A DNA stretch of 64,000 bases from Lachnospiraceae bacterium (GCA_022845955.1 AP025576.1:1612001-1676000), one strand, 5' to 3'; shown: positions 45,089 through 54,294, counted from the stretch's first letter. A program made the numbers and translations. Notes: a model not told the origin generated them from the letters alone.

Positions 45089-46081
45089 ATGAGGACGACA
45101 ATCAGAGACATTGCTGAATACTGCGGAGTTTCCGAAGGAACAGTAGACAGAGCTATCAATAACAGATTCGGAATAAGTGAGAAGACAAAGAAAAGAATTC
45201 TGGATGCGGCCAGCGAACTTAACTACGTTCCTAACTATACAGGGAGGAGTCTGGCTACCGGTTCTACGAAAACGATTGGTATTATTTGTTTTGACTTATA
45301 TAATAATTTTTTCCCGCAGCTGATAGATACTATAGAAGCCCGTGCAAAGGAGAATGGATATTTTATTTATCTGATTCTTACGCATAAAGATTTTGAACTG
45401 GAGGAAGAGGGTCTGAAGTATTTGGTAAGCAGGCAGGTTGACGGTATTATTCTGTTTCCTGTGGGGGTCGGTGCAGATTATGTTAAGTTTTTAAAAGGTA
45501 CCGATATCCCGGTGGTAACGATCTACAACCGTATATCCAGTGATTTTTCCTTTGTTGGTGTTAATGATCGGCAGGCCATGAAGGATGCGGTGGACTATAT
45601 AGTTTCACGCAATTATAAGCGGGTAATATATTTAACTCCTGATATTACAGCGCAGGAGAAGAAGTGCCTGAATACATATACGCTGAGACAGCGCCAGAAT
45701 GGTTATCTGGACGGAATGAAGGCTTATGGTATGGAACCTATGATAATCCAGGGCAGTTCGATGGAACGCCTTGAGACGGTAAATGCCTGCCTGGATAATT
45801 CTGTGAAAACAGCCTGTTTGTGTATGTGCGATTCCTATGCACTGAAGATTATGGACTTCTTTAAAGAAAAAGGAGTTTCTGTACCAGATCAGGTTGGACT
45901 GATGGGATACGATGATATTGATTCTCTGCGATATATCAGGCCCAGGCTTACTACAATTAAGTATTCTGTTCAAAGAATGGGAGAAATAATATTTGATACG
46001 CTTTTTGATGTGATTAAAACACAGGCAAAGAAGAAACATATGTTGGAATATCAAATTGTGGAAGGGGAAACTATTGTATAA
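45089..46081 (+). CDS. LacI-family transcriptional regulator
   Basis: Predicted 330-residue repressor. The helix-turn-helix occupies residues 1-25 (TTIRDIAEYCGVSEGTVDRAINN), with Asp instead of the usual Ser in TVSR. A hinge and a periplasmic-binding-protein-like sensor domain follow (TIGIICFDLYNN, VDGIILFP, DQVGLMGYDDID). ATG 45089 has a GGGGG stretch 6 bases before it; TTG 45056 would lie in the operator. Three copies of a 14-bp operator flank this gene and the next operon, so the regulator probably controls itself and the importer/ADP-ribosylglycohydrolase genes in response to the imported compound. Confidence 0.9.
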   Translation: MRTTIRDIAEYCGVSEGTVDRAINNRFGISEKTKKRILDAASELNYVPNYTGRSLATGSTKTIGIICFDLYNNFFPQLIDTIEARAKENGYFIYLILTHKDFELEEEGLKYLVSRQVDGIILFPVGVGADYVKFLKGTDIPVVTIYNRISSDFSFVGVNDRQAMKDAVDYIVSRNYKRVIYLTPDITAQEKKCLNTYTLRQRQNGYLDGMKAYGMEPMIIQGSSMERLETVNACLDNSVKTACLCMCDSYALKIMDFFKEKGVSVPDQVGLMGYDDIDSLRYIRPRLTTIKYSVQRMGEIIFDTLFDVIKTQAKKKHMLEYQIVEGETIV

Positions 46082-46107
46082 AAAGCCGAAAGGTTTTTTT
46101 ATAAATG

Positions 46108-46129
46108 TTTTCGTGTGCGCGCACGAAAA
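46108..46129. promoter_or_regulatory. LacI-type operator, copy 2
   Basis: Core CGTGTGCGCGCACG (46112-46125) inside perfect TTTTCGTG/CACGAAAA arms. Its core starts 62 bp upstream of copy 3, close to six helical turns, so looping between the two is possible. Confidence 0.75.
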
Positions 46130-46173
46130 TGCGGCGGTTTATTTTTGTTCTGGTATTATTTTTTAAAGAAAAT

Positions 46174-46187
46174 CGTGTACGCACACG
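46174..46187. promoter_or_regulatory. LacI-type operator, copy 3
   Basis: CGTGTACGCACACG has perfect CGTGT/ACACG arms. A TATTAT (46154-46159) just upstream could be the -10, though no good -35 is visible. The operator then covers the start region of the importer operon. Confidence 0.75.
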
Positions 46188-46287
46188 GGAGAGGAGAATA
46201 GATAAATGCGGCAAAAAACGAAAATAAACACGGAAAAGAGATAAGAGAAAAGGAATTTAAGAGGGTTTATTTTAGGGAGGAATTTTT

Positions 46288-47685
46288 ATGGGTAAAAAAA
46301 TATTGGCAATTGTTTTGGTACTGGCAATGGCATTTCAGCTGGCTGCATGCGGAAGCACACCTGATGATAAGAAGGAGGAATCTGTAGCAGATGGCAGTAA
46401 ATCGGAGGAACAGGGGGACGATATTGTAGAACTCACATTCATGCACTGGGAAGGCGTAGACAGTCAGGCGGAATATGAAGAAATATTCGCCCAATATTAT
46501 GAAACTCATCCAAACATCAGGATTAAGCAGCTTCCGGTAGATGGCAGTAATTATCTGACCAAGCTGACCAGTATGGCGGCATCCGGTGATTTGCCGGATT
46601 TGTTCCAGATGTCAGAAGCTTATCAGATATATTGGAATGAAGAAGGTGCATATGCGAAGATGGATGATGATTGGTATGCAGAAGATGAGAAAAAGCTTGA
46701 CTATTGTACATATTCCTATGACGGAGAATTCGTGGCATATCAATTTTCAACGGAAAATGAGGCATTATTTTATAATAAGGATTATTTCGATGAAAAAGGA
46801 GTTGAGTATCCGCCGTCTAAAGTAGAGGATGCCTGGAGTTGGGACAAGTTCGTTGAGGTAGCCAAGTCTCTTACTTTTGATAAAAATGGAAATACACCAA
46901 ATGATGCCGGATTCGATCCTGAGAATATCGTTTCCTATGGCTGCTATATTTCTAATGCCGCCTGGCAGCTGCATGGATGGATGACAGGAAATGGAGGCGG
47001 TTTCGTCAGTGAAGACGGCAAAGAACTGCTTTTAGGCAGAGATGAGTCCATTGAAGCAGTGCAAAAAATAGCGGATTTGATTAATGTATACCATGTAATG
47101 CCTTCACCGGGCGTTGCCAGCGAGCTTTCTTCAGAGGATATTCTGCTTGCAAGCAACCAAATCGCAATGGTTGTTACCGGAACCTGGATTATGGGAACGA
47201 CGGTTGGTGTTGCGGCAGAAAAGGGAGAATTAAATTATGGTATTGGAGTACTTCCTACTATGAAAGTACCTGCAAGTGTAAATAATGGACCTACACTGGT
47301 GGTATCGTCTGATACCAAGCATTTTGAAGAGGCTGCTGAGTTCTGCAAATGGTTTTCTGCTGATGAAAACCATATGGTGGTAATTAAATCCGGTCTGATG
47401 CTTCCTACGGAAGAGAAATATTATTCCTCAGAGGAGATGATTCGGGAGTGGGCGGATAATAGCAGGCATCCTGATATTGAGGAAATGATTGACTTTTGCG
47501 ATTATTCTTTGAACCATACCGTTCAGACTATGTTTGCACATAATTTAGTGATGGGTAAGATTTCCGAAATATTTGAAGATGAAATAGCCCCTGTATGGGA
47601 AGGAACAGCTACAGCCCAGGAAGTTATAAAAGATCGGATTATGCCTGTGGTGGAACCCATTTTTGAGAGTAATCAGATCAATTAA
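46288..47685 (+). CDS. Extracellular solute-binding lipoprotein of second CUT1 importer
   Basis: Predicted 465-residue binding protein. The lipobox QLAACG gives lipidation at C21, and a Lys/Glu/Asp-rich linker follows. The mature domain starts ELTFMHWEG and has the DLPDLFQMSEAYQIYW region of family 1 proteins. TTTAGGGAGGAA lies before ATG 46288. Two permeases and two ADP-ribosylglycohydrolase-family proteins are encoded downstream, again without an ATPase. The ligand is unknown. Regulation by the LacI protein is inferred from the operators upstream. Confidence 0.9.
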   Translation: MGKKILAIVLVLAMAFQLAACGSTPDDKKEESVADGSKSEEQGDDIVELTFMHWEGVDSQAEYEEIFAQYYETHPNIRIKQLPVDGSNYLTKLTSMAASGDLPDLFQMSEAYQIYWNEEGAYAKMDDDWYAEDEKKLDYCTYSYDGEFVAYQFSTENEALFYNKDYFDEKGVEYPPSKVEDAWSWDKFVEVAKSLTFDKNGNTPNDAGFDPENIVSYGCYISNAAWQLHGWMTGNGGGFVSEDGKELLLGRDESIEAVQKIADLINVYHVMPSPGVASELSSEDILLASNQIAMVVTGTWIMGTTVGVAAEKGELNYGIGVLPTMKVPASVNNGPTLVVSSDTKHFEEAAEFCKWFSADENHMVVIKSGLMLPTEEKYYSSEEMIREWADNSRHPDIEEMIDFCDYSLNHTVQTMFAHNLVMGKISEIFEDEIAPVWEGTATAQEVIKDRIMPVVEPIFESNQIN

Positions 47686-47773
47686 TGAGAGATTGAGGTG
47701 GGAGCGGCATTCCATGCTGCTCCTGTTAAAGAAAAATAAGTACCGCCTGTATATCGGCGGAATGGAGACTGCC

Positions 47774-48679
47774 ATGAAAAAAACAGGAAAGAAAAAAGTC
47801 AGTAAAATGAAGCGAAGGGAATATCTTGTGGGCTACGCCTGTGCACTCCCTGCAATAATTGGCGTAATCGCACTGATGGTTGTTCCGATCTGTTATGTGA
47901 TCTATATTAGTATGACACGATGGACCGCCATTTCATCGCCGAAGTGGATTGGTCTTGAGAATTATAAGAAAATATTTACGGATGTCTATATGTACCGCTC
48001 GTTGTTTGTAACCGTAAAATATGCGGTGGGAGCTATTTTATTCAGCCTGTTATACGCCTTTGGACTGGCACTTATGCTGAACACTAATATTCGTGGAAAA
48101 ACACTGTTCCGATCCATATTTTTTCTGCCCTATGTGATGCCTGCCATAGGCGTTACCATACTGTGGTCCTGGATCTATAATGCGGATTTCGGTTTAATGA
48201 ACTCTTTTACCAGTATATTCGGAGCTGGTAAATCACTGTGGATTTATGGGGAGAAAACAGCAATAGTTTCACTTTGGATAATGGCGGTCTGGGTTTCGGG
48301 AAATTACATTATTATTTTTCTGGCAGGGTTGCAGGGCGTGCCCCAGTCGCTGATAGAAGCGGTGGCTATTGATGGAGGTAATGCTTTTCATAAGCTGATT
48401 TATGTTACAATACCGATGGTTACACCTACAATCTTTTTTAATTTTCTTATGGGAATGATTAACCATCTTCAAAATTTTATTCCGGTTTATGCTATTACCC
48501 AGGGCGGACCAAATAATGCCACACTGTTTACCGTTTACTATCTTGTGCGGGAGGCATTTACAAGAAATAATTTTGGGTATGCTTCAGCCATTGCCGTCGT
48601 TTTTTTTGTAGTAATATCCATTATTACTGCAATCGTATTTATTACTTCAAAAAAATGGGTTTATTATGGAGGAGAATAG
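47774..48679 (+). CDS. CUT1 ABC transporter permease (MalF/UgpA type)
   Basis: Predicted 301-residue permease with six transmembrane segments. Its EAA loop reads LIEAVAIDGGNAFHKLIYVTIPMV, preceded by LQGVPQS. ATG 47774 has TGGAG 6 bases upstream and gives a normal-length protein; ATG 47714 (behind GAGGTGGGAG) and ATG 47762 are possible longer starts. It partners with the permease encoded 3 bases downstream. Confidence 0.9.
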   Translation: MKKTGKKKVSKMKRREYLVGYACALPAIIGVIALMVVPICYVIYISMTRWTAISSPKWIGLENYKKIFTDVYMYRSLFVTVKYAVGAILFSLLYAFGLALMLNTNIRGKTLFRSIFFLPYVMPAIGVTILWSWIYNADFGLMNSFTSIFGAGKSLWIYGEKTAIVSLWIMAVWVSGNYIIIFLAGLQGVPQSLIEAVAIDGGNAFHKLIYVTIPMVTPTIFFNFLMGMINHLQNFIPVYAITQGGPNNATLFTVYYLVREAFTRNNFGYASAIAVVFFVVISIITAIVFITSKKWVYYGGE

Positions 48680-48682
48680 GCG

Positions 48683-49522
48683 ATGGGGAAATCAAAAAAA
48701 CAAGTATTTTTCAAAGTACTGGTATTTCTGACAGTAGCGTGTATCGCGGCTATGGTTGCATTTCCGATTTATTGGCTTCTTAGGAGTTCCCTGATGTCGG
48801 ATACGCAGATGTTCGTATGGCCGTTAAAGTATTGGCCCTCTGAATTCCGGTGGCAGAATTATACGGATGCGCTGAGCAGGCAGCCATTTCTGCTTTATAC
48901 ACTGAACACACTAAAAATTTTCATGCTGGTACTGCTGGGTACCATGCTGACCTCTTGTCTTGCGGCGTACGCCTTTGGACGGTTAGAATTTCCACTGAAA
49001 AGTTTCTGGTTTTCTCTGATTATTGGAAGCATGATAATGCCCTATGCCATAACCCTTATTCCCATCTATTTGGGCTGGAGCAAACTGGGATTTGTGAATA
49101 CTTATGTGCCCTTGATTATTCCGGCTTATTTGGGCGGAGGGGCATTCTTTATTTTTCTTATTCGACAGTTTATTATGTCGCTGCCCAAGGATCTGGATGA
49201 ATCGGCAAGAATTGATGGCGCTGGTTACATGCGTATTTTATTTCAGATTATTATTCCTCTGATCCGTCCAATACTGGCAGTTGTATTTATTTTCTGCTTC
49301 CTTAACTGTTGGAATGATTTTTTGGGGCCGCTCATCTATGTGAACGATCCGGAAAAATACACAGTAGCCGTCGGCTTATGCTTGTTTAAGAGCGAGTATA
49401 AGGTTGACTGGGGAATGCTTATGGCAGCAACTGCAATCATTGTTATGCCTTCAATTATCATCTTTATAGCCGGACAAAAACAGTTAATAGAAGGGATTAC
49501 TTTTACAGGAATGAAATTTTAG
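48683..49522 (+). CDS. CUT1 ABC transporter permease (MalG/UgpE type)
   Basis: Predicted 279-residue permease with six segments. The EAA loop reads LDESARIDGAGYMRILFQIIIPLI, and MIMPYAITLIP is the usual motif. GGAGGAGAATAGG lies before ATG 48683. Together with the preceding permease it forms the transport channel. Confidence 0.92.
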   Translation: MGKSKKQVFFKVLVFLTVACIAAMVAFPIYWLLRSSLMSDTQMFVWPLKYWPSEFRWQNYTDALSRQPFLLYTLNTLKIFMLVLLGTMLTSCLAAYAFGRLEFPLKSFWFSLIIGSMIMPYAITLIPIYLGWSKLGFVNTYVPLIIPAYLGGGAFFIFLIRQFIMSLPKDLDESARIDGAGYMRILFQIIIPLIRPILAVVFIFCFLNCWNDFLGPLIYVNDPEKYTVAVGLCLFKSEYKVDWGMLMAATAIIVMPSIIIFIAGQKQLIEGITFTGMKF

Positions 49523-49578
49523 GATATTTTGTATTGAACACTATGTCGGAAGAGCTGGCAGCTCAGATAGGAGAATGT

Positions 49579-50949
49579 ATGAGGATTGAAGAAATCAAAT
49601 ACCCCCTGTATCCCAGTCAGATACTGGAACCAATGGAATTTACGGAAAAGGTTGATGATATCAGGAGGTATGCCCTGCTTGCAGCAGAATTCGGTTACAA
49701 TGACGAGGCCAGACAATACCTGAATGAATTTGAGGAATCTATCCGTATAATTATAGGAAAGTTCAATGCTCTTCTGGAAAACCCCAAGGAAGATCCCCGG
49801 GAACCGGAAGAACTGGAAGGAATTCGGGCACAGAGGCCGGAAGGACCGCGCCGTCTGTGCGGCGGTATTCCTGATGACTATCGGGAACGTTTTCTTGGTT
49901 CCTTCCTTGGACGCGGAGCCGGCTGTACATTAGGGGCAGGACTGGAGTTCCAGTCTGTGGAAAATATGCGTATCTGGGCGGAGCATTTCGGTGATACCTT
50001 CCCACTGACAAACTATTGGAGTGAGGTGAAAAATCCGGAGGCACCCAGATATATTACAGGAAATGCCACCAATCTGACCAAAGGGAATATGGACGCTATC
50101 CCGGTGGATGATGATACGGCCTATACTTTAATCGGCCTTCTTACACTGGAAAGATTCGGGCCGGATTTTACCCATGAGCAGATGGCACAGCTGTGGAATG
50201 AAGAAATAGAAATCCATGGAAAGAACGGAAGCTGGGGCCTTTTCTGGGGAGAGCGGAAGTTTATCAAAAATTATCGTTCCGGGATGGAAGCTGGAAGAGC
50301 CGGGTATTTTCAGAATCCCAATGTACAGTCTGTAGCCGCATGGACACGTGCAGATGCCTGGGGGTATGCAGCACCTGGGTGGCCAGAAAAAGCGGCGCAG
50401 TTGGCATATCGTGATGCCTCTGCCAATCATAGAAGAAACGGGGTATATGGCGAGATGTTTATGGCGGCTGCGGTTTCTGCGGCATTTGTGGTGGATGATC
50501 CCAAAGAAGCCCTGGAAATAGCGCTGGGGGAAATTCCGTCGGAAAGTCTATTTGCGGAAGCCGTAAAATGGGCATTTTCCATAGCACCGACAATACATTG
50601 TTATAAAGATGCGGTAGAGGCAGTTACTTTCAGATATAAGGGGATGTTTGAAGGGCATGCAATCAATAATGCACTTTATGTCATATTTGGCATCTTAATT
50701 GGAGGAACGGATTTTACCAGGGTGATCGGAGAAACTGTCGCTATGGGGTTTGATAATGATTGTACAGGGGCTACAGCAGGCAGCATTGTGGGTGCGGTAA
50801 TTGGAAAGAAAAATCTGCCCTCATACTGGTATGAACCATTTCAAAACAGGGTTGAGTGCTATTTCAGAAGCTGTCCCAGATATCTGGATATAGATGAACT
50901 GGAAAAAAGGTTCCGCAGACAAGCGGAGAATATGTATAAAGAAGGGTAA
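49579..50949 (+). CDS. ADP-ribosylglycohydrolase family protein
   Basis: Predicted 456-residue protein. The ARH family's binuclear-metal residues are visible as PVDDDTAYTLIG in the N-terminal half and FDNDCTGATAGSIVGAVIG near the C-terminus. An N-terminal region of about 100 residues lacks family motifs. ARH enzymes cleave N- or O-glycosidic bonds of ADP-ribose; members inside sugar-uptake operons may act on other ribosides. ATG 49579 follows AGGAG with 5 bases between; ATG 49543 has no such site. No signal peptide is seen, so it acts on the imported compound in the cytosol. Confidence 0.88.
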   Translation: MRIEEIKYPLYPSQILEPMEFTEKVDDIRRYALLAAEFGYNDEARQYLNEFEESIRIIIGKFNALLENPKEDPREPEELEGIRAQRPEGPRRLCGGIPDDYRERFLGSFLGRGAGCTLGAGLEFQSVENMRIWAEHFGDTFPLTNYWSEVKNPEAPRYITGNATNLTKGNMDAIPVDDDTAYTLIGLLTLERFGPDFTHEQMAQLWNEEIEIHGKNGSWGLFWGERKFIKNYRSGMEAGRAGYFQNPNVQSVAAWTRADAWGYAAPGWPEKAAQLAYRDASANHRRNGVYGEMFMAAAVSAAFVVDDPKEALEIALGEIPSESLFAEAVKWAFSIAPTIHCYKDAVEAVTFRYKGMFEGHAINNALYVIFGILIGGTDFTRVIGETVAMGFDNDCTGATAGSIVGAVIGKKNLPSYWYEPFQNRVECYFRSCPRYLDIDELEKRFRRQAENMYKEG

Positions 50950-50953
50950 TCTT

Positions 50954-52024
50954 ATGGCAGGATTGAAAGAGAAGATATATGGCTGCCTGATGTCAGGAGC
51001 GGTGGGAGATGCGCTTGGCAGAGCAACCGAAGGGATGATGTATTGGGAAATCAGGGAAAAATATGGTGTGCTGGATCATCTGACAGTAGATAGCTATTAT
51101 GGGAGTTCCGAAAGAAAAGGCCTTTGGACAGATGATACTACTTTAGGAAGTTACATCGCGTATCAGATACTGAAAAAAAGGGGAAGGATTATGGCTGCGG
51201 ATTTTGCAGATGTTATTCTGGAAAAGTTGGATGAATCCTGCTTCTGGGTGAATGAAAAACTGGTAAAAATGAGGCTTCGGGAAGGCATCAGCCCTTGGGA
51301 TGCAGGACTGGGAGGAATTGGCTGCGGTTGCGCTGCCATGGGAATTGCACCTGTGGGTATTATAAATGCACAGGATCCGGAACAGGCATTTCAGGATGGA
51401 ATGTGCCTGGCTATGGTGAACAGCAATGGTGAAAACAGAGAGTTTGGGGCGGCCTTTGCCTGTGCGGTAGCTAGTGCATTAAAGGAAAACGCGGATCTTT
51501 ATACCGTGCTTGCAGATGTGGACAGGTATGGGACGGATATCGTTCGACGCGCTTTTACACTGACATTGGATCTCGCTGAAAAATGTAAAGATGAAACGGA
51601 TTTTACCGAGCGTTTTTATGATAAACTGTTGGACTATACCTATCCCCAGCCGAAGGGAATCTGGAAAAAAGATCGTTATTTCAGTGCAAATGGCAGGGAA
51701 TATGTGCCAGTTGCTTTTGCTTTGTGGTCATTATGTGGGGGAGATATTAACAGAGCACTGATTGCAGCGGCTAATTTTGGCAGGGACTGCGATTCCATCG
51801 CATCTCTGACGGGACAGCTTGGCGGCGCTTTGGCAGGTGCTTCTGGACTGCGGGAGGACTGGGTCAGAGAGGTGGACGTTGCGAACCGGAAATGCCTAAC
51901 GGATTTATATGGAGATAATACGATATCGGATATGAAGGATGTGGCGGAAATGCTGGCCGAGTGTCTGAAGGAATCCTGCATCCGCAATATAAACAAAAAT
52001 AACAGAATTTTGAGTCAGCTGTGA
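50954..52024 (+). CDS. ADP-ribosylglycohydrolase family protein
   Basis: Predicted 356-residue ARH-family protein with WTDDTTLGSYIAY and FGRDCDSIASLTGQLGGALAGA as the two metal-binding blocks. It begins 4 bases after the previous stop. The two consecutive family members are only distantly alike (different lengths and N-termini), so they may do successive steps on one imported compound. ATG 50954 is preceded by an AGAAGGG site. It is the last gene of the LacI-controlled operon. Confidence 0.9.
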   Translation: MAGLKEKIYGCLMSGAVGDALGRATEGMMYWEIREKYGVLDHLTVDSYYGSSERKGLWTDDTTLGSYIAYQILKKRGRIMAADFADVILEKLDESCFWVNEKLVKMRLREGISPWDAGLGGIGCGCAAMGIAPVGIINAQDPEQAFQDGMCLAMVNSNGENREFGAAFACAVASALKENADLYTVLADVDRYGTDIVRRAFTLTLDLAEKCKDETDFTERFYDKLLDYTYPQPKGIWKKDRYFSANGREYVPVAFALWSLCGGDINRALIAAANFGRDCDSIASLTGQLGGALAGASGLREDWVREVDVANRKCLTDLYGDNTISDMKDVAEMLAECLKESCIRNINKNNRILSQL

Positions 52025-52140
52025 TAAAAAATAAATCTTCCTACAGCGGGTGTCCGGCATCTGGTAAGAAGGTACATCTCTATATTTAGGTGGCATCGGA
52101 TGGAACTGGCGATAAATGCCGGTTTTTAGCCCCTGACATG

Positions 52141-52724
52141 CAAGGAAGAGACAATCCTACAGAATTAGGGCTTCTTTAAAGCCTTGATTCTCTTTGGGAC
52201 TTTCTCTTCCTTGATATTTCCATAGTGGCCCTCTGGCCGGACTGACCGGATCTGCCGTTTCAGGCTCCCCTCTTCGCTCTGGATATTCCCATTGGTTCCT
52301 TCCTCAGTTCTTCCCACCGTTCGTTAATCTTCATGACTTTATTCCGGTCGTTTTTTTTCTCTATTATGCTTATAAAGACATTTTGATTTATGCTCACAGC
52401 CATATACTTCAATAGTCTGGGTGTAGCCATCCTGTTCTATACTTTCTGTCCGGATATGACGCAGTTCCGATGCGGTCAACGCCCCGGACGCCCCGCATAT
52501 TTGAGTAAGTAACAGCAGAATACTGCATAATTGGGTTAAATCTAAATCCGGTTCTTTCCTTATCTGAAAAACAAGAAAGCAGGCCTGAAAAATCGAATTC
52601 TTCCATCACTTTTTTCAGGATATAGACTGGCTCGTCATCGGGTAAATTCTATTTCGAAGAAACAGAAACTGATTTTCTGCTGCCCTAATTCGAAAAAATC
52701 GTTATAATAATTTTGTTTTAGCAT
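52141..52724 (-). mobile_element. Degraded IS1182-family transposase remnant
   Basis: Translating the minus strand in shifting frames gives recognisable pieces of an IS1182-type transposase. These are an N-terminal part with MLKQNYYNDFFELG and then DDEPVYILKKVMEEFDF, a middle GYTQTIEVYGCEHKSKC, then KINERWEELR and NIQSEEGSLKRQIRSV followed by EGHYGNIKEE. Several frameshifts, a stop and a large internal deletion separate them. No clear terminal repeats were found. A hairpin at 52140-52214 (CAAGGAAGAGA/TCTCTTCCTTG) lies at one end and a perfect 13-bp hairpin (52750-52777) just outside the other. The gap 52025-52932 holds only this remnant. Confidence 0.7.
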
Positions 52725-52745
52725 GGTTCCATGGATGAAATTTCA

Positions 52746-52781
52746 GTGACAGGTATGATTTACATAAATCATACCTGCCAC
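52746..52781. terminator. Near-perfect hairpin beside the transposase remnant
   Basis: 13-bp perfect arms (CAGGTATGATTTA and its complement) with a 2-base loop, extended by a mismatch and 3 more pairs. No T-tract follows, so it may be part of the old insertion sequence rather than a terminator. Confidence 0.4.
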
Positions 52782-52932
52782 TGTGTAGGACTAGCTATTT
52801 TCCGATAACCCCGTAGTTACATGAGAGTATTGCCAGTTCTTGTTACTCGACTAACAGATTGCTTACTGCAAAAATACGAAATACCGAATAAATTTATTGC
52901 TAAAATTATATATAATTTAGTGACTTTATATG

Positions 52933-53331
52933 TTAATCTGCGTCTATTACATCCACTTCAGTAATTCTGAATGTAGCTAACATATGTATACCCATATCTT
53001 GTACCAAAGAATATTTTTTTCGTGGTTCAACAGTACCTTCTACATTATTTGCCCAACCGCCAAGATTAATGATTATATTAGTAGCTCCATCTACAGTAAA
53101 ACTGGCGTTTTCGCCATGTTTACCTTCCCACAATGCTTTACCGCTTGTATCATATACAAGTGCCTTGCGGGAAGAAAACAGTCCGACAACCCCTTCTACA
53201 ATATTATTTGGCATTTTAATCCGGACAATACCTGATGTAGCTACTTCATCCATCGGACAGCCGCAGTTAATACAGACTTTTGCTTTATCGCCGATTTCCT
53301 TTCTACATGCGGGACATTTCATTAAAGCCAT
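52933..53331 (-). CDS. Zinc-ribbon domain protein of unknown function
   Basis: Predicted 132-residue cytosolic protein. Residues 1-27 form a zinc ribbon with C6-x-x-C9 and C20-x-x-C23. The remaining 100 residues are beta-rich, with no transmembrane segment and a final acidic tail. The start has AGGAT a few bases upstream. A 21-base near-palindrome (52900-52920) lies after its stop. It stands alone between the transposase remnant and the divergent acetyltransferase gene. Confidence 0.7.
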   Translation of the reverse strand: MALMKCPACRKEIGDKAKVCINCGCPMDEVATSGIVRIKMPNNIVEGVVGLFSSRKALVYDTSGKALWEGKHGENASFTVDGATNIIINLGGWANNVEGTVEPRKKYSLVQDMGIHMLATFRITEVDVIDAD

Positions 53332-53531
53332 ATTTTTATCCTGTTCATAAGAAATGTTTGAAATAAAAAACGTATTGTTTTTCTAAAAAAACAAATATAT
53401 TTTCCCCTTTTTTTGTGTTAGTATTAATTTACGATATATGTGTTTAAAATTTTACTATAACTTTTGTGAATTTAATAAGAATTGCCGTAGGTTCAATGAT
53501 ATTTAAAATAATACAGAAAGCAGGTGAACGA

Positions 53532-53636
53532 ATGAGGCTATGTATTGCAGGAGCCGGAATAGAGCAGAAAATATTCATATTCAGGAGGAAGAAAAATGAC
53601 TATTCCGGCAAAAAAAAGATATCCGCGTTCTGGTGA
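53532..53636 (+). CDS. Possible 34-residue leader peptide overlapping the acetyltransferase start
   Basis: ATG 53532 follows AGGTG with 6 bases between and encodes a basic peptide (MRLCIAGAGIEQKIFIFRRK...). The frame passes through the AGGAGG site of the acetyltransferase gene and ends at TGA 53634-53636, inside that gene. Leader peptides of this type precede some antibiotic-inducible resistance genes. Only the site and the overlap support it here. Confidence 0.35.
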   Translation: MRLCIAGAGIEQKIFIFRRKKNDYSGKKKISAFW

Positions 53637-54243
53637 CAGGCAGACGGTATATCTGGATGCAGTGGTAACAGATCCTGCCATAGAAATCGGGGCATATACG
53701 ATGTACAATGACTTTGTCAGAGATCCTGTTGATTTCGAAAAAAACAATGTACTTTATCACTATCCGGTTAATAAAGACCGTTTGATCATCGGCAGCTTCT
53801 GTTCTGTTGCGTGCGGGGCAAAATTTATATTTACCAGTGCAAACCACACCATGACTTCCCTGTCAACCTATCCCTTTCCGCTTTTTTATGAGGAATGGGA
53901 TTTACCGGTTGCCCAAGTCACTGAAGCATGGGATAACAAAGGCGATATTGTGATCGGAAATGACGTATGGATAGGTTACGAAGCGGTCATCCTGTCCGGC
54001 GTCCATATAGGAGATGGGGCTGTTATTGGAACAAGAGCCGTTGTTACCAGGGATGTGGAACCTTATACAATCGTGGGAGGTGTTCCGGCAAAGCCGATCC
54101 GCAGGCGGTATGCACAGGAGGTTATCGATCTTCTGGAGGCTGTCCGTTGGTGGGATTTGCCGCGGGAAGATATCAGGAGGCTGCTCCCGGTTCTTAGAAA
54201 AGGGGATGCGAAGGAGCTGGCTTGTGCGCTTGGTAAGCTGTAG
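53596..54243 (+). CDS. CatB/Vat-type O-acetyltransferase (xenobiotic acyltransferase family)
   Basis: Predicted 215-residue hexapeptide-repeat enzyme. The YTMYNDFVRDPVDF start, the FTSANHTM segment with the probable catalytic H84, NDVWIGYEAVILSGVHIGDGAVIGT repeats and VVGGVPAKPIRRRY-like C-terminus fit the XAT group. The group includes streptogramin (Vat) and chloramphenicol (CatB) acetyltransferases but also enzymes of unknown use. Whether it confers resistance cannot be read from sequence. AGGAGG stands 8 bases before ATG 53596. Confidence 0.85.
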   Translation: MTIPAKKRYPRSGDRQTVYLDAVVTDPAIEIGAYTMYNDFVRDPVDFEKNNVLYHYPVNKDRLIIGSFCSVACGAKFIFTSANHTMTSLSTYPFPLFYEEWDLPVAQVTEAWDNKGDIVIGNDVWIGYEAVILSGVHIGDGAVIGTRAVVTRDVEPYTIVGGVPAKPIRRRYAQEVIDLLEAVRWWDLPREDIRRLLPVLRKGDAKELACALGKL

Positions 54244-54258
54244 GTAACTCGTTTTTGG

Positions 54259-54294
54259 GGGGAGAGGAAAAAATCCGATACAGGGCCTCTCCCC
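54259..54294 (+). terminator. Hairpin after the acetyltransferase gene
   Basis: GGGGAGAGG (54259-54267) pairs with CCTCTCCCC (54286-54294). No T-tract follows, so it is a possible but imperfect terminator. Confidence 0.35.

Noticed and set aside
52409..52609. Short minus-strand frame taken alone as a gene
   Set aside because: Its translation is a slice of the decayed IS1182-type transposase.
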